A DNA stretch of 64,000 nt from Trichomonas vaginalis G3 (Eukaryota > Parabasalia > Trichomonadida > Trichomonadidae). Below, in pieces: positions 9,919 to 20,763 of the stretch. The DNA lies in contig NC_067206.1 of the NCBI RefSeq assembly GCF_026262505.1, positions 10,226,268-10,290,267 of the forward strand. Direction: 5' to 3'. Under the pieces are notes generated by a model. The model searched no databases, was not told where the DNA came from, and worked only from the letters and a program-made list of their open reading frames with translations. The position numbers and the translations under genes were made by a program. Positions within the stretch are counted from its first letter, which is position 1. Every line of letters starts with the position of its first letter.

Positions 9919-10701
9919 TTTAAAAAAATGAATAAAATTGTATAGTAAATTATATTTGTGAATTTTGTGACGCTACATTCAATCTAAGACCAATATCTCA
10001 AAGAATTCCTCATTTAAGTATTACTTTTCATTGTTTTTTAAAAAATATCTTTGCTTATTTGTTCACTTTTTTGACATTTATTATATGCTTTTTATCATAT
10101 TTCCGATGATATGAATATATATTCTATATAAGAATAACGCTACATTCAATCTAAGACCAATATCTCAAAGAATTCCTCATTTAAGTATTACTTTTCATTT
10201 TTGATTCAATTTTCGAACGGTTTTCGTAAATTTTGCATCATTTCATTTTTTAAGGATACCCTTACATTGCGTAGTTAGAAAGAGAATATGATATTGTCAT
10301 GATTGCTAAAGTTTTAGGCTCCAGAAATGAATATACATCAAACTGAAACAATTGATAAATTGAATGAACTTTTGAGAGGTTCTCAAATAAAAAAAATTAT
10401 CTAATTTTTTACAATATTACTATTATTTTATCCACATATGTATATATAGTAATTTGAGAAAACTTTTAGGAAAAAATAAGTTTAATAAAAATCTGAATTT
10501 TACTTGTTGTGGGATTGTTATTAATTGACACTCCAGACGTATTACTAATAGTTATGCGTATGCAATTAAAGTATTTCTGATGGACAAAATGTGAGATTTA
10601 TATCAGATAATTCATTTCTACTATTAAGTTATTCATTTATGAGTTTGCACTTATTCGCACTAAATAAATAACTATTAAAATTGTTTTAATTAATTGACAC
10701 C
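9919..10701. other. host spacer left of Maverick 1
   Basis: No gene seen. It holds the 62-base direct repeat described separately. TTAATTGACAC also occurs at about 10519 and again just before the Maverick end at 10690. Confidence 0.4.
9971..10199. repeat. 62-base direct repeat, 167 bases apart
   Basis: A 62-base stretch starting CGCTACATTCAATCTAAGAC is present at 9971-10032 and again, with no difference that I can see, at 10138-10199. The spacer is AT-rich. It looks like a recent local duplication upstream of the 8811-9918 gene. Confidence 0.85.
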
Positions 10702-10864
10702 AGTACAGTATACATTGTGCGTCGCCTGTAGCCTACAGCTACAGGCACCGACACAATGAAAAAAGTGACAGAAAACTGACACCATACGGGCGCGCATATG
10801 TACGCATATATGTGTAAAAATAAACGTTCATATGTAAACTAACCTTTATTCACTAGCAGGGGCT
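10702..10864. repeat. left terminal inverted repeat of Maverick 1
   Basis: Begins AGTACAGTATACATTGTGCG and matches 33749-33911 in reverse with about two mismatches. It contains a small palindrome (GCCTGTAG at 10724-10731 with CTACAGGC at 10739-10746). Its inner edge covers the last codons of the capsid gene. Confidence 0.95.
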
Positions 10865-12534
10865 GATAAATCATAATCGTCGAGAAGTACGATAGGTGGT
10901 CCCACCTGTTTAATCTGTATGGAGAGGCAAACGTGACGTAAGAAGCATAACACTGGTTTCTCAGTATATTTAATAGACTCTGCTGTTGGCTTAACTGTAA
11001 GCTTATATGTAATAGGTGAATTAGATAACTGACCCTGTTGGAATGTATAATCAGTTTCGCAAGGGAATCCACATAAGTAATGACCTAAGTCATTTGACTC
11101 GATTCCAAATTGAGGGACTGATGTGGTTGTGATAGACCTCATGACATCATAGTTGAAGCCAACAGTATCGTTATTATTGTTAGTGGCATTTGCCTGCATC
11201 TCATAGAAGATTGGATCATTAGATGCTTGAGCCTCAGCGGGTATGTTACCATATGCTCCACAGTTCAATTGAATTTGTTCAAACAATGGATTTTCATAGG
11301 TAGTGTTATAATTAGGTGTTTTCTTAAATAGTGTATAAATGGTGTTCACATATAATGGAGTAAATGCTGCCGTGAATGTACAAGGAGTTCCTTCACCTTT
11401 AGCCATTGAACCATCCATAGTAATGCAGTCAATTCTTTTGATTGGGAAGTTTAGAGTCTTTGCCGAATATCTTGTCACCAAATCACTATAGATGTTAGGG
11501 TCCAAAGAGAATGAGTTACAGTATGTAATCATTTCAAAGAAGTTTGCATTCTTCTTAGTGAACTTAATAAACTTGGTACCAAATGATATCGTACTCTTAT
11601 CGGCATTCCAAGTTACAGTATCAATAACTTTGATACCTTCATAGATAGGAGTGAAGTGATTAGTGATTGGAATATAGCTTGTAACATTGGCTTGCATGTT
11701 CGGTAATGGTAGAATATCCTGATAACTTAATGGTGTCCAAACCATACCAGCAATACTGAACTTAACCTTAAGTTGTAAGTTACCAGCAAACGCTGGAAGG
11801 AATCTAATGTTATTAAGTATTAGGAATCTTCTTAGGTCAATCTTGATTGGTATGTGGAACTTTAATGTAGTTGCACCACTAATTGGTTTATTGAACTCAA
11901 TAATCTGTCCAGAACGAACTGTATCACATCTATTGAAAACATCTTTATGTCTAGCCTTACTAAATACATCAACTTTCTTAATAGCTTCTGTTGTAGATGC
12001 AGTAGAAGTAATGTAACCTTCTTCTCTAGCATTATCTTGTGTATAAACACTTTTACCATTAGCGATTAATTGATATGATTCAACAGCATAGAATGAATCA
12101 ATGTATCCCAACCAAATTGCTGGAAGATGTGCACATGATTTGCCACCAGCATATTTAGTATCAATTGCTTTAATTGCTGTAACATTTGATCCTGTAGGAG
12201 CTGTCTCAACAGCTCTTTCTTTATATACTTCACCATCATATTTAGGAACTTTTTCATCAGCTGGTTCAGTTTCTGTTGTAATTATGCACTCACCATCGAC
12301 ATAACCACTAATGAACGTATTATATAAGTCAATCATGTTCTCACCAGGTGGTGATATGTTAAATGTAATATAACCGTTATCAATAGTATTTGTCGGCATA
12401 GCTGGCACTTTTGTTGGGACATATCTATGGTTAGTATCTCCAATAGGAACTGCCCCATCAACTTGATCGAAATAATATCTTACTTGTCTGATGGAATCAG
12501 CAATACTGTATGTATTGAGGTTATCGTTCAACAT
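10846..12534 (-). CDS. MCP: major capsid protein (double jelly-roll type)
   Basis: Open frame of 562 residues, beta-rich, without signal peptide or membrane segment. Length and position (terminal, beside POLB and penton-like genes) fit the Polinton hexon-like capsid protein, which forms the icosahedral shell. Stretches such as HIPIKIDLRRFLILNN and the following AGNLQLKVKFSIAG look like paired capsid strands. The homologous place in Maverick 2 is 57287-58959. The gene ends inside the terminal repeat, and its stop forms TAAA, the trichomonad polyadenylation signal. The call is by composition, length and context; the fold cannot be proved by eye. Confidence 0.7.
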   Translation of the reverse strand: MLNDNLNTYSIADSIRQVRYYFDQVDGAVPIGDTNHRYVPTKVPAMPTNTIDNGYITFNISPPGENMIDLYNTFISGYVDGECIITTETEPADEKVPKYDGEVYKERAVETAPTGSNVTAIKAIDTKYAGGKSCAHLPAIWLGYIDSFYAVESYQLIANGKSVYTQDNAREEGYITSTASTTEAIKKVDVFSKARHKDVFNRCDTVRSGQIIEFNKPISGATTLKFHIPIKIDLRRFLILNNIRFLPAFAGNLQLKVKFSIAGMVWTPLSYQDILPLPNMQANVTSYIPITNHFTPIYEGIKVIDTVTWNADKSTISFGTKFIKFTKKNANFFEMITYCNSFSLDPNIYSDLVTRYSAKTLNFPIKRIDCITMDGSMAKGEGTPCTFTAAFTPLYVNTIYTLFKKTPNYNTTYENPLFEQIQLNCGAYGNIPAEAQASNDPIFYEMQANATNNNNDTVGFNYDVMRSITTTSVPQFGIESNDLGHYLCGFPCETDYTFQQGQLSNSPITYKLTVKPTAESIKYTEKPVLCFLRHVCLSIQIKQVGPPIVLLDDYDLSAPASE

Positions 12535-12554
12535 CTTTCTCAGCTATAAAAAAT

Positions 12555-13004
12555 TTACAATCTTCTTATTCTTGGGATTATTCGTCTTATTTGTGGCTGA
12601 GGTTTAGGAGGTTCTGGTTCAGGCTCTGGTTCATCATCGAAGTGTATTCTTTTCTCTTCCATTGATTGAACATATTCTTGATTCTCTTTAGTTTCCTTCT
12701 CACGTTCAATTGGGTCCATGTTTGGTTCATTAACTACACTGTTACGTTCTAATATCTTTGTCATCATCTCTAACAACATTTTATTAGTATATGCTTGTTC
12801 TTCTTCTTTCTTCTCATCAACTTTAGGAGCTTCTTGAACAACAGGAGCTGGGGCAGGAGCTGGTGAATTCAATGGTGCCTTTCTCTTTCTAACTTGAACT
12901 GAACCATTCTTCATATGACAAACATAATATAATGGATGTTGTATTCCTTTAGCTTCATTCAATATGATTGATTGCTTTTCACTTGGTGAAAGTTTTGACG
13001 TCAT
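12555..13004 (-). CDS. small virion-type protein with YYVxxMKxGxVQxRK motif
   Basis: The frame is open from 13163, but the methionine at 13004 (MTSKLSPSEKQS) is the likely start because it leaves a 34-base gap to the divergent gene at 13039. It gives 149 residues. Residues about 25-45 carry YYVCHMKNGSVQVRKRK, which is matched in the unrelated-looking gene at 27587-27823 (YYVHTMKDGRVQFRKVK). After that come a Pro/Ala linker, a coiled coil, and an acidic PEPEPEP stretch with a basic tail. No function is known to me; a structural or nucleic-acid-binding role is inference. Confidence 0.6.
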   Translation of the reverse strand: MTSKLSPSEKQSIILNEAKGIQHPLYYVCHMKNGSVQVRKRKAPLNSPAPAPAPVVQEAPKVDEKKEEEQAYTNKMLLEMMTKILERNSVVNEPNMDPIEREKETKENQEYVQSMEEKRIHFDDEPEPEPEPPKPQPQIRRIIPRIRRL

Positions 13005-13038
13005 TTCTATCCTAATAAAATTTTTTACTCCTAACAAA

Positions 13039-13266
13039 ATGACTGAGAATACTTTCGACAGAGAAGCACTCAAGAATGAACTTCGTGAAGAAATACTTAA
13101 TGAACTCAAACCAAAAGAACAAACACAAGAAGAGAAACCAGCTAAACCAAAGCGTAAACTCACAGAGAAACAATTAGCTGCATTAGCAGCTGGACGCGCA
13201 AAGAATCCACGAATGATTGCAAAGAAATTGAGAGAAGAGGAAGAAGCTAAGAAAAATAATAAGTAA
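13039..13266 (+). CDS. small basic protein with LTEKQLAALAAGRAKN motif
   Basis: A 75-residue protein: an acidic coiled-coil first half, then KPKRKLTEKQLAALAAGRAK and a Lys/Glu-rich end. The (L)(S/T)EKQLAALAxGR type motif occurs in small basic proteins of many large DNA viruses and virus-like elements, as far as I recall, where it is thought to bind DNA or protein. It is divergently transcribed from 12555-13004 with 34 bases between starts. Its stop forms TAAG. Confidence 0.6.
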   Translation: MTENTFDREALKNELREEILNELKPKEQTQEEKPAKPKRKLTEKQLAALAAGRAKNPRMIAKKLREEEEAKKNNK

Positions 13267-13270
13267 GTGT

Positions 13271-16200
13271 TTAGAACTTTAACTTACGTTCAAAAGATGA
13301 CTTCGTTGAAATAGTGAAGTCCTTATTTTTGTTGAAGCATGGTTTCGAACCAATGCACAAGTCAAAGGTTATCTCATCACCTTCATAAAGAGATTTGTAC
13401 AATTCCACGATGCTATATTTTTCCCCAACTTTCTCAGGGAAGAACAAACCTTTCTTCTCGTCATAATGTACTTGTATCGCATCTGGGAACATTTGGTTTG
13501 CAGTAAGTGCAATTACGTCCTGTGTGATTCCCTTCATTCGACAGTGGAAAGCAATTTCCTTGAGGTCATTGGTAATTCGTCGAGGTAAGTCTTCTTTCCA
13601 ACGAATATAGATCTTTGTGCCTTAGACATATGTCCTGCAGTAATCTCTGCAAAGTCTGAATGAAATTGACCCAGTGCTTTTCCAATGAGTTCTCTGTTAT
13701 ACCTTCTCTTGTATTCTTCTGCTAACTTATCTAAGTCCTTCTCATACAAGTGTAAACTATCTGTATCCTGATAGAACAACTTCAAGCCCAAATCTTCTGC
13801 TGTGAAGAATACTTCATTCATGATTCGTTTGGACATAGAAAGGATTGAAACACCTAATGGACAATAGTTAAAGTGACGAACGATAGGTTTAAATGACTTT
13901 ACACATGAAAGTTCGGAATCGGGGATGAACTCTATTGTCTGTATGTCATTATAGTTCTTAATGATATAGTCAGTGAGCTTATTGTCCTTGATGAAACGAA
14001 TCTTTTTGTCAATGGGCTTTAATATCGTCTTACCATAGATACTGTTCAAAAGAAGTTTGATGATCTCTTGTATCGGATTACCTTCCTTCTTATACTTAGC
14101 ACGTAATTCGAAGAGCTTCTTAACTTCATTCCTTATTGTCATGTCCCTTTTTCCATCATAATAGTATCCATCAATGACTTTGCATGAGATCTCTTGGAAC
14201 TTGATCAGATCTTGAAGCGTAATGTGGTCTACGAACATCTTGCAGCATGTATTGGAACTTCTGGCAACATGTAAGTCAGGGTTGATGTCAGGATTGACGA
14301 CAATCAATGGGAATGCTGAGTTCTTACCGATCGACAAGATCTCGATCTGACAGTAAAATCCTGAGATGAACTTTTCCTTTGTTGGTTCAGCTTGGTCATC
14401 ATCAAAGAGATGCTCCAACAAGTATTCACTGCTCTTCATCTCTTCTGTCATAACTTTTGGAATTCCTTCTAAACAGTAAAGTCTAGCAATTGCTGATGGA
14501 TACAATGATACAGCATCGAAGTCAGTGATGAGTTCTCCTTCATTGTATTGCTTCTTGTTCTCAGCTAGCATGCATCTTCCTCCTTGAATACACTTGGAAA
14601 TATATTCACGAGGTTTTCCTGCAAGATCAAAGAGATTACCGTTCTTCCAATATACTCTCTTCTCAAAGAGTTTGTTTGAGATAGAACTTATTGAAACATA
14701 ATCATAAGCATCTATTTCAAACTCAGTCATGAGGTCATTGCGGAACTTAAGAAAGCCATCTCGTAAAATGCGTACATCTTGACCGCAATAGAATGACGAA
14801 TAAACTTCCATGTCAAAGTGTTCATCATCAATCTTGCAATCTTCAATCTTCTCAATGTTCTCATTAAAAGCTTCAATATCTTTGACATGATTCATGGCAT
14901 CATCGATGTTACCAACTTTAGTTGTATTAACTAACTCTTCCGTGTAGTAATTATATGGGAAAACTTCTTTTTCACCACTAGTGAGGTGAAACATTTCAGG
15001 GAATCTTTCCAACTTAGTTGAGATGATTGCATAAGAGTCTTTGAAGCAGAGAAGTTTTCCTTTGTACTTTCCTTGTATCTGCATCGTTTGTGAACCTTTG
15101 ATGATTGGAGTTCCTGTAATCTCTTCTAACTGAGACATGAGAAAAGTGACATCGTACGATAAGTTGTGGAAATAAACTAAACTCTTATCTGGTAAAGCTT
15201 CGAGGAATTTTGACGCACAGTCACTTCCCCAAATTGATGTATAACCATCATCGTCATCTTCCATGAAACAAATGTTGTATGCTTTGTGAATGTTTCCATC
15301 AGTTGATGCTTCGAAGTCAGCAAAGAAAACATGTTCTCTTGGGAACTTCATGTCTTTCTTCGTCTCTGAACTCCAATCTTTCTTCATCCTTGCGCAATAA
15401 CGCTCATTGTATGTGAGGTCAATCATTTCTTCAAGGTTCTCATTATACATCGTTGTGAAGTATGTGCAAAGTTCTCCTGTTCTAATTGGTTCGAAATAAT
15501 TGTTAGCAAACAAGAGTTCAATGACTTTTGCAAGTGGTGTAACTAACTTTGAGTTAATTGCATACCTTGTTTCATATCTTCTGTTAACTAACATCTTCTT
15601 CTCTAAAGTCCAATCCTTGCACAACTTACAAACATCTTCATAGTTCTTGATGAACATTGAACTTATTGGAAGCTTTTCGTTCAACATGTAGTGGTCATAC
15701 ATTAATAAAAGTTCTACTGTCATCTTTGGTTCTTCATCTGGTTCATAAGTATATGAATGATTTGAATACTTCTCGTTGTATTTGATGACATGGAACCTTA
15801 TTCCTGTTTCTTTGGCAATAACCTTAATCTTTGACATTGGAAAATCTTTGACACGAATGATTTCCCTCATATGATTAATTGTTGCTTCGTCAACACCAGC
15901 TTGAATACAAGCGTAGATGAAACATGAATCTTTCATCATCTTCTTTGCTGTCTCTGCATTAAGTTCGTTGAAGATCTGATACCTCTCTAAGTTAATAGGT
16001 AATTTGCATGTCCATGTCCAAAGCTGACCATTACGTGACCTGTTTCTCTTCTTTGAATGGTTTTGTTTGATGATCTTGAGTGCGATCTTTTCTTGACCTG
16101 CTGCTCTCATCGTATCTAACATAACTTGTTCTTCAGCTGTGAGTTTATATGGTGTGTACGTTCCTTTTCTCAAAGCAGAAGCATCAACATCTGAATAAGC

Positions 16201-16959
16201 TGTATAGTCAAAGATCTCGATCTTCCTTAACGAAGGAATACTACAAAGGAAGAAGTCATAGTTTGATTCAAGGACTTTAGATGCTAATTCTTGTACTTCT
16301 GCTATTGGAGCTTCATTAAGTAACTGATGAACTAATGATCCCATTGTATTGATGTTCAAATGACGCAAAATGTTTCTCTTCTCATCAAAGTCGTAATAGA
16401 ATGTCCACTTCTGTTTGAAAAGGTCTATCTGTCCAATGAACTTTGCCATAACTCTTGGAAACATCTTGTTGAAGTAATCTTTTCCTCTTGGACTGTATTG
16501 GTCAATGTTAAACATAATGAATCTTTCTCCTGCTTTAGTTATTGGGTCTAACCATTTCTCATCAGGAAGTTTTTGACCATTAATGTTCTTAACAACGTAA
16601 AAGGCATTCTGTATTTCTTTGTATGCTAATTCGCTCTCATCAATCTTTGGTGGAGGGTCTGAGTATATTGGTTGCATCTCCATTAACGCTCTATTATGAG
16701 ATCTCTGATCGTGATCTAAAGCAACTGGGGAATTTGAAGCTGGAACATTCATGATACCATTGTAGTCATCATAGAAGCTCTTAGCATTCTTGAAAATATC
16801 TGCTACACTTCCTGTACCTCCTTGATTCTTAATTGCCAGAGCTAATTTATTGGTAATGTCTTTAGCTTTCTTAGGCATTTTGATCCCAAACATATCAAGC
16901 ATACCTTTCTTATCTTCTGGTGAAAGGTTATTAACTAATCCTTTTATAGCATTGAGCAT
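13271..16959 (-). CDS. POLB: protein-primed family B DNA polymerase, about one break
   Basis: It encodes the DNA polymerase that copies the linear element from a protein primer. Visible motifs are Exo I FFADFEAS (about residue 546), Exo II YFHNLSYDVTFLM (about 598), polymerase motif A DFDAVSLYPSAI (about 815), motif B LLLNSIYGKTIL (about 971) and motif C YQDTDSLHLY (about 1065). The N-terminal 500 residues are the long extra region typical of Polinton polymerases and include DSCFIYACIQAGV, reminiscent of the OTU-like relic seen in other Polintons. The gene has about one break. It lacks the HNH insert seen in Mavericks 2 and 3. Confidence 0.93.
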
Positions 16960-16998
16960 GTTGGTCTTTTATAACCGATAAAAAAATATACGTTTTTT

Positions 16999-17841
16999 TT
17001 AATCGTCATCGTAATCATAATCGTACGAAGATTCTGTATCATCATCACTGACATCATTGGTTTCTCTAACTTCTGGCTTATCTGGTTTAATCTCTATCAC
17101 CATAAACATTGGTGACAATAATCGAACAGGCTGATCTTGGAAGTCAACTAAGGTAAACGTAACATTAGTTAGTTCCCATGGAAATGCATCTATCCATGGT
17201 GAGGATTCCTTACATATAAGTGGTTTACCAGATATCCAGAACTCATTGATGTTATAACATGTAGATCTGTACATGATCTTTCTTCGATCATCAACTTGGT
17301 CAATATTATTGAACCCAGAGATGACAGACATTGATGAACGAAGGTATAACTGATACCCGAAGTTGAGCATAGGTGGTTTTGGCATTTGTAGATAATAATT
17401 ATGTACAATAGGTAGTTCTATTCCATATGCACCTAAAATAAGATTTGCTCTATGTGAAGCATCTTTTAAATAGACTTTATGTCCTTTGTCCTGTGACGTA
17501 AATATAAGTTGATTCGTAGCACTCAGTGAAACTGTTACATTATGTTGACCTTTTTTCTTGTTATAATAATCAAACTGTTTTGTTACAATCTCTTGTAGTT
17601 TTGATACAATAGTATCCATATCAAATGAAAGAGCTGACTTAAATGTACACACCTTTTCTTCTCCATCTTCGTCTAACTGTAAGACAAAATAATCTGTTTC
17701 GTCACAAACAATAAAGTTCGCCATAGTACTGACACTTTTTACTCTCATCTTTATCTTACTTGGATGCCCCATGTTAGGATCTGCTTGAAACTGTATTGTC
17801 CCGTAGTTATTAGGATCAGTCGATTGTAGATAATACATCAT
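16999..17841 (-). CDS. penton-like minor capsid protein (candidate)
   Basis: Open frame of 280 residues, beta-rich, with an acidic Asp/Tyr tail (DYDYDDD). The stretch LILGAYGIE followed by a mostly beta C-terminal half recalls the LxxLLGF segment in the penton-like protein of other Polintons, and LRSLLGIL occupies a similar place in the Maverick 2 protein at 53549-54259. A penton would close the capsid vertices, where fibres attach; the fibre gene starts 20 bases away on the other strand, which fits. The assignment is inference. Confidence 0.45.
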   Translation of the reverse strand: MMYYLQSTDPNNYGTIQFQADPNMGHPSKIKMRVKSVSTMANFIVCDETDYFVLQLDEDGEEKVCTFKSALSFDMDTIVSKLQEIVTKQFDYYNKKKGQHNVTVSLSATNQLIFTSQDKGHKVYLKDASHRANLILGAYGIELPIVHNYYLQMPKPPMLNFGYQLYLRSSMSVISGFNNIDQVDDRRKIMYRSTCYNINEFWISGKPLICKESSPWIDAFPWELTNVTFTLVDFQDQPVRLLSPMFMVIEIKPDKPEVRETNDVSDDDTESSYDYDYDDD

Positions 17842-17860
17842 TTTTATATGTAGTAAAAGA

Positions 17861-20044
17861 ATGAGTGTTGTTCCATATGCATATGAATGTTATAAGTCTA
17901 GCGTACTTCAATATAAAGAATATACTCTCAGAATTACTGATAATGCTTTAGTCATACATAAAGAAGGTGCTGATGAAGACATTACCATCGGTCCTGGTAT
18001 ATTACCTATCGAGCAACCAGATGGTACAATTGTTGAAACAGACTTAAATCAATACCTTCAAGCGTTACAGAATCGTGTGACAAAAGTAGAGAATAATTAC
18101 TTAGATGCTCCATTCTTCACAACTGATAGAGATTATATGTTTTCATGTATGGCGAGTAATGGTTTGCAAGAAACTCGTGAGGTAAATATTAATGAAGCAT
18201 TAGAGACTATAATATATCATGTTAAACGGTTATTATCGATTGACCATGGAGTTCATTTTGACCCAAGGTCTACACTGTTCAATATACCAATGATTGAAAA
18301 CAGTCAATTAACATTTAAAGAAGATACATTGTATAATGCTTTAAACGCAGCATTTGCTTATATATTAGGTCATGAACAAGTACAAAATAGTGGTATTGCA
18401 ATATACTTAGATAAAGTTATGTTAAAGAAACCATTGACATTCACAGAAGATGGTCCAAAAGCAACTGGTATTGTTGGTGATGGAACATTATTGACGAAAG
18501 AATACTTAGCAAGTCATGTCGGAGAATTTTTCTCCACTAATGATAGCATCAGTACAACACCAGAAGTTATTTTATTGAAGAAACCAATCACATTTGATGT
18601 TAAAGGAAAGACAAAAGCAACTGGTATAGCTGGCGATGGAGTTCTTCTGACTAAGGAATACTTGAAGAAAAATATCAATGACTTCGTTGAAATTGTCAAA
18701 GATAAAGAATCTGGTCTTAAGTTCAACCCTTTATCATTCATCTTTGCCATAGCAAACGCCGGTGCTACTGCAGCCTCATGGATATCACTCCAGAGTCAAA
18801 TAAATGCTCTTTGGGCTTTTGTTGAAAGTCAAGAAGGTATAGATACTGTTCTTGACACTCTGGGTAATCTTGGTCCAAATCATAAAGGAGGTTTTGTGGA
18901 TGGAATAAAAAATTTAGTTGAAAAGACTAAAACAAGTTTCCAGAAGATAACTCATATAGAAAGATTCAGAAATGAAGGTTATATGGAACTTGAGAGTTTT
19001 GATGTGACTGGACCTTTGGAACCAATTCCAATGCCACGTGATGCTAATGATGAAGAAGAGAAAGATCCTGGACCAAAAACAATCATTTCTACGTTAAGTA
19101 CTTTGTACCCTGATTTTGTGACCTTAGTGAAAGTTGCTAATACATCAAGAAAGAACAATAATATTAATATGTCTGGTACTGATGACCTTACTGATTATCT
19201 TTATCTCATTCTTGCTGAATTAGCGAAGAAAGTTGAGGAGAACAAAAATAATGGAGGAAGAACTGCACTTAAGATTGCAGACAAAGCTGACAAAAGTTAT
19301 GTTGACGAAGAGATACGTAAAGTTGCATCTAAAGAATATACTTTATCACAGTCTGTCATACTTAAGACAATCAAAGGTCCAGAGAAAGATATGTACCCAG
19401 GTGATGGTACAACAGTTAAAGTTAATGAAAGAGTTTCATTCCCATCTGGTATTGATGCAAAAGAAGTATATATTAATGGTGAAAACATCAATACAACATT
19501 GATTCCTTTGAAAAATAATGAGTTCACTGAACCTTTGACAGTTAAATCAATTCGTTCAAGAGAAGACAAACCTGTTATAATCAATAAAATAGGAGCTGAT
19601 AATGACCAACCAGTTCAAATCAAGAAAATAAGAGCTGATGACATTATCTTGAACTATACTTTAGGTTCAAGTGCACCTTTAGAGAATCCAAGCACTAGTG
19701 TAAGAGATACACTTAATAGTTTAGATAGTAAATGTACGAACATTGAAGGTCATGTCAGAAACTTTGAAACACATGAGCTACCAACAATGTTAGATAAGAA
19801 AGCTGACAAAACTTATGTGGATGCAGAACTAACAAAGAAATTTTGGAAACCAGATAAAATGACATTTACAACAGAAATTATAAATGGTGAACCAGCAACT
19901 CCATTTGAATTTGTTAGAGGTCTTCAACCAGATACTTTTGAATTTTTCTTGGATAATTCTATTGAACTAACATTACATTATAAAAGTGGAACAAATGCAA
20001 CATTTCATCCGGGAGATACATTCAAATGGTATTTAATGACATAA
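17861..20044 (+). CDS. tail-fibre-like protein
   Basis: Open frame of 727 residues built like a trimeric phage fibre: an N-terminal beta part, two related repeats (TFTEDGPKATGIVGDGTLL and TFDVKGKTKATGIAGDGVLL, each leading into TKEYL), and coiled-coil repeats of the KADKSYVDEEI / KADKTYVDAEL type at about 465 and 645. Such KADKxYVD repeats are common in phage tail fibres. It is divergent from the penton-like gene and overlaps the collar-domain frame at 20026. It would form the shaft of an appendage. A similar protein sits at 51432-53524 in Maverick 2. Confidence 0.75.
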   Translation: MSVVPYAYECYKSSVLQYKEYTLRITDNALVIHKEGADEDITIGPGILPIEQPDGTIVETDLNQYLQALQNRVTKVENNYLDAPFFTTDRDYMFSCMASNGLQETREVNINEALETIIYHVKRLLSIDHGVHFDPRSTLFNIPMIENSQLTFKEDTLYNALNAAFAYILGHEQVQNSGIAIYLDKVMLKKPLTFTEDGPKATGIVGDGTLLTKEYLASHVGEFFSTNDSISTTPEVILLKKPITFDVKGKTKATGIAGDGVLLTKEYLKKNINDFVEIVKDKESGLKFNPLSFIFAIANAGATAASWISLQSQINALWAFVESQEGIDTVLDTLGNLGPNHKGGFVDGIKNLVEKTKTSFQKITHIERFRNEGYMELESFDVTGPLEPIPMPRDANDEEEKDPGPKTIISTLSTLYPDFVTLVKVANTSRKNNNINMSGTDDLTDYLYLILAELAKKVEENKNNGGRTALKIADKADKSYVDEEIRKVASKEYTLSQSVILKTIKGPEKDMYPGDGTTVKVNERVSFPSGIDAKEVYINGENINTTLIPLKNNEFTEPLTVKSIRSREDKPVIINKIGADNDQPVQIKKIRADDIILNYTLGSSAPLENPSTSVRDTLNSLDSKCTNIEGHVRNFETHELPTMLDKKADKTYVDAELTKKFWKPDKMTFTTEIINGEPATPFEFVRGLQPDTFEFFLDNSIELTLHYKSGTNATFHPGDTFKWYLMT

Positions 20045-20529
20045 GTTCTTTAGAATATGTTTATAGAGCTATGAGCATATATGATTTAATATATCCTATA
20101 GGAGCTGTTTATACGTCTATGAATCCAATAAATCCAAACACTTTATTTGGTGGTAGATGGTATGAAATAGTTGACAGTTTTCCATTCTACACTAATACGC
20201 AGTCAATGAAGATGGGAGGTTCAAAGAAAATAGGTATTGAAAACCTTCCTTCACATATGCATAGGTTCAGTGGAAGAACATCTGTGGAAGGAAACCATTC
20301 ACATTCAATGACAAAAAGAGGTTATACAAATCTTGCAGCAGGTTCGGATAGACAGGGAATGCATAGATATGATATTTCAAGTGACCCAGTAGATTCAAGC
20401 ACAGGTATTTTCTGTGGAACTGCAGGAAATCATACACATGTTGTAGCTGGCATTACAGACCCAGCAGGTAATGGAAAAGATTATATGCCTCCTTATATAA
20501 CAATGCACGCTTGGATACGAGTTGGTTAA
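20026..20529 (+). CDS. phage tail-collar domain protein (fibre tip)
   Basis: Open frame of 167 residues with the hallmarks of phage tail-collar/fibre-tip proteins: IYPIGAVYTSMNPINPNTLF, a GGRWYEI turn, a KKIGIENLPSHMH segment, two GNHxH motifs (GNHSHS and GNHTHV), and the end YMPPYITMHAWIRVG. In T4 gp12-like proteins the HxH motifs bind metal along the trimer axis and the tip binds the host receptor. It overlaps the end of the fibre gene by 19 bases. The tip is strikingly similar to that of Maverick 2 (51432-51770). Confidence 0.85.
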   Translation: MVFNDISSLEYVYRAMSIYDLIYPIGAVYTSMNPINPNTLFGGRWYEIVDSFPFYTNTQSMKMGGSKKIGIENLPSHMHRFSGRTSVEGNHSHSMTKRGYTNLAAGSDRQGMHRYDISSDPVDSSTGIFCGTAGNHTHVVAGITDPAGNGKDYMPPYITMHAWIRVG

Positions 20530-20699
20530 CTCAAGATCACGATCACAAACTGTTTCTCAGTATGAATGAGTAGCTCTATTTTTACATCATTACTGAAGTA
20601 TTTCTTTTCTTCATCAATGACAGAAAGAATGTTTTCATCATCTTTTAAAGATCTTACCAAAGTTAGATCTTCATCAGAAAATCTCAAAGAAAGACTCAT
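20526..20699 (-). CDS. small 57-aa protein, unknown
   Basis: Begins MSLSLRFSDEDLTLVRSLKD and ends KQFVIVILS. It is convergent with the collar gene, with stops overlapping by 3-4 bases, and its start is 65 bases from the divergent gene at 20764, which fits the tight divergent-pair layout of this element. No domain recognised. Confidence 0.5.
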   Translation of the reverse strand: MSLSLRFSDEDLTLVRSLKDDENILSVIDEEKKYFSNDVKIELLIHTEKQFVIVILS

Positions 20700-20763
20700 T
20701 TATGCACTAATAAAAATATAGCTAATTATTTTTTTATCTGAACTTTTTATCGGGTATATAAAG

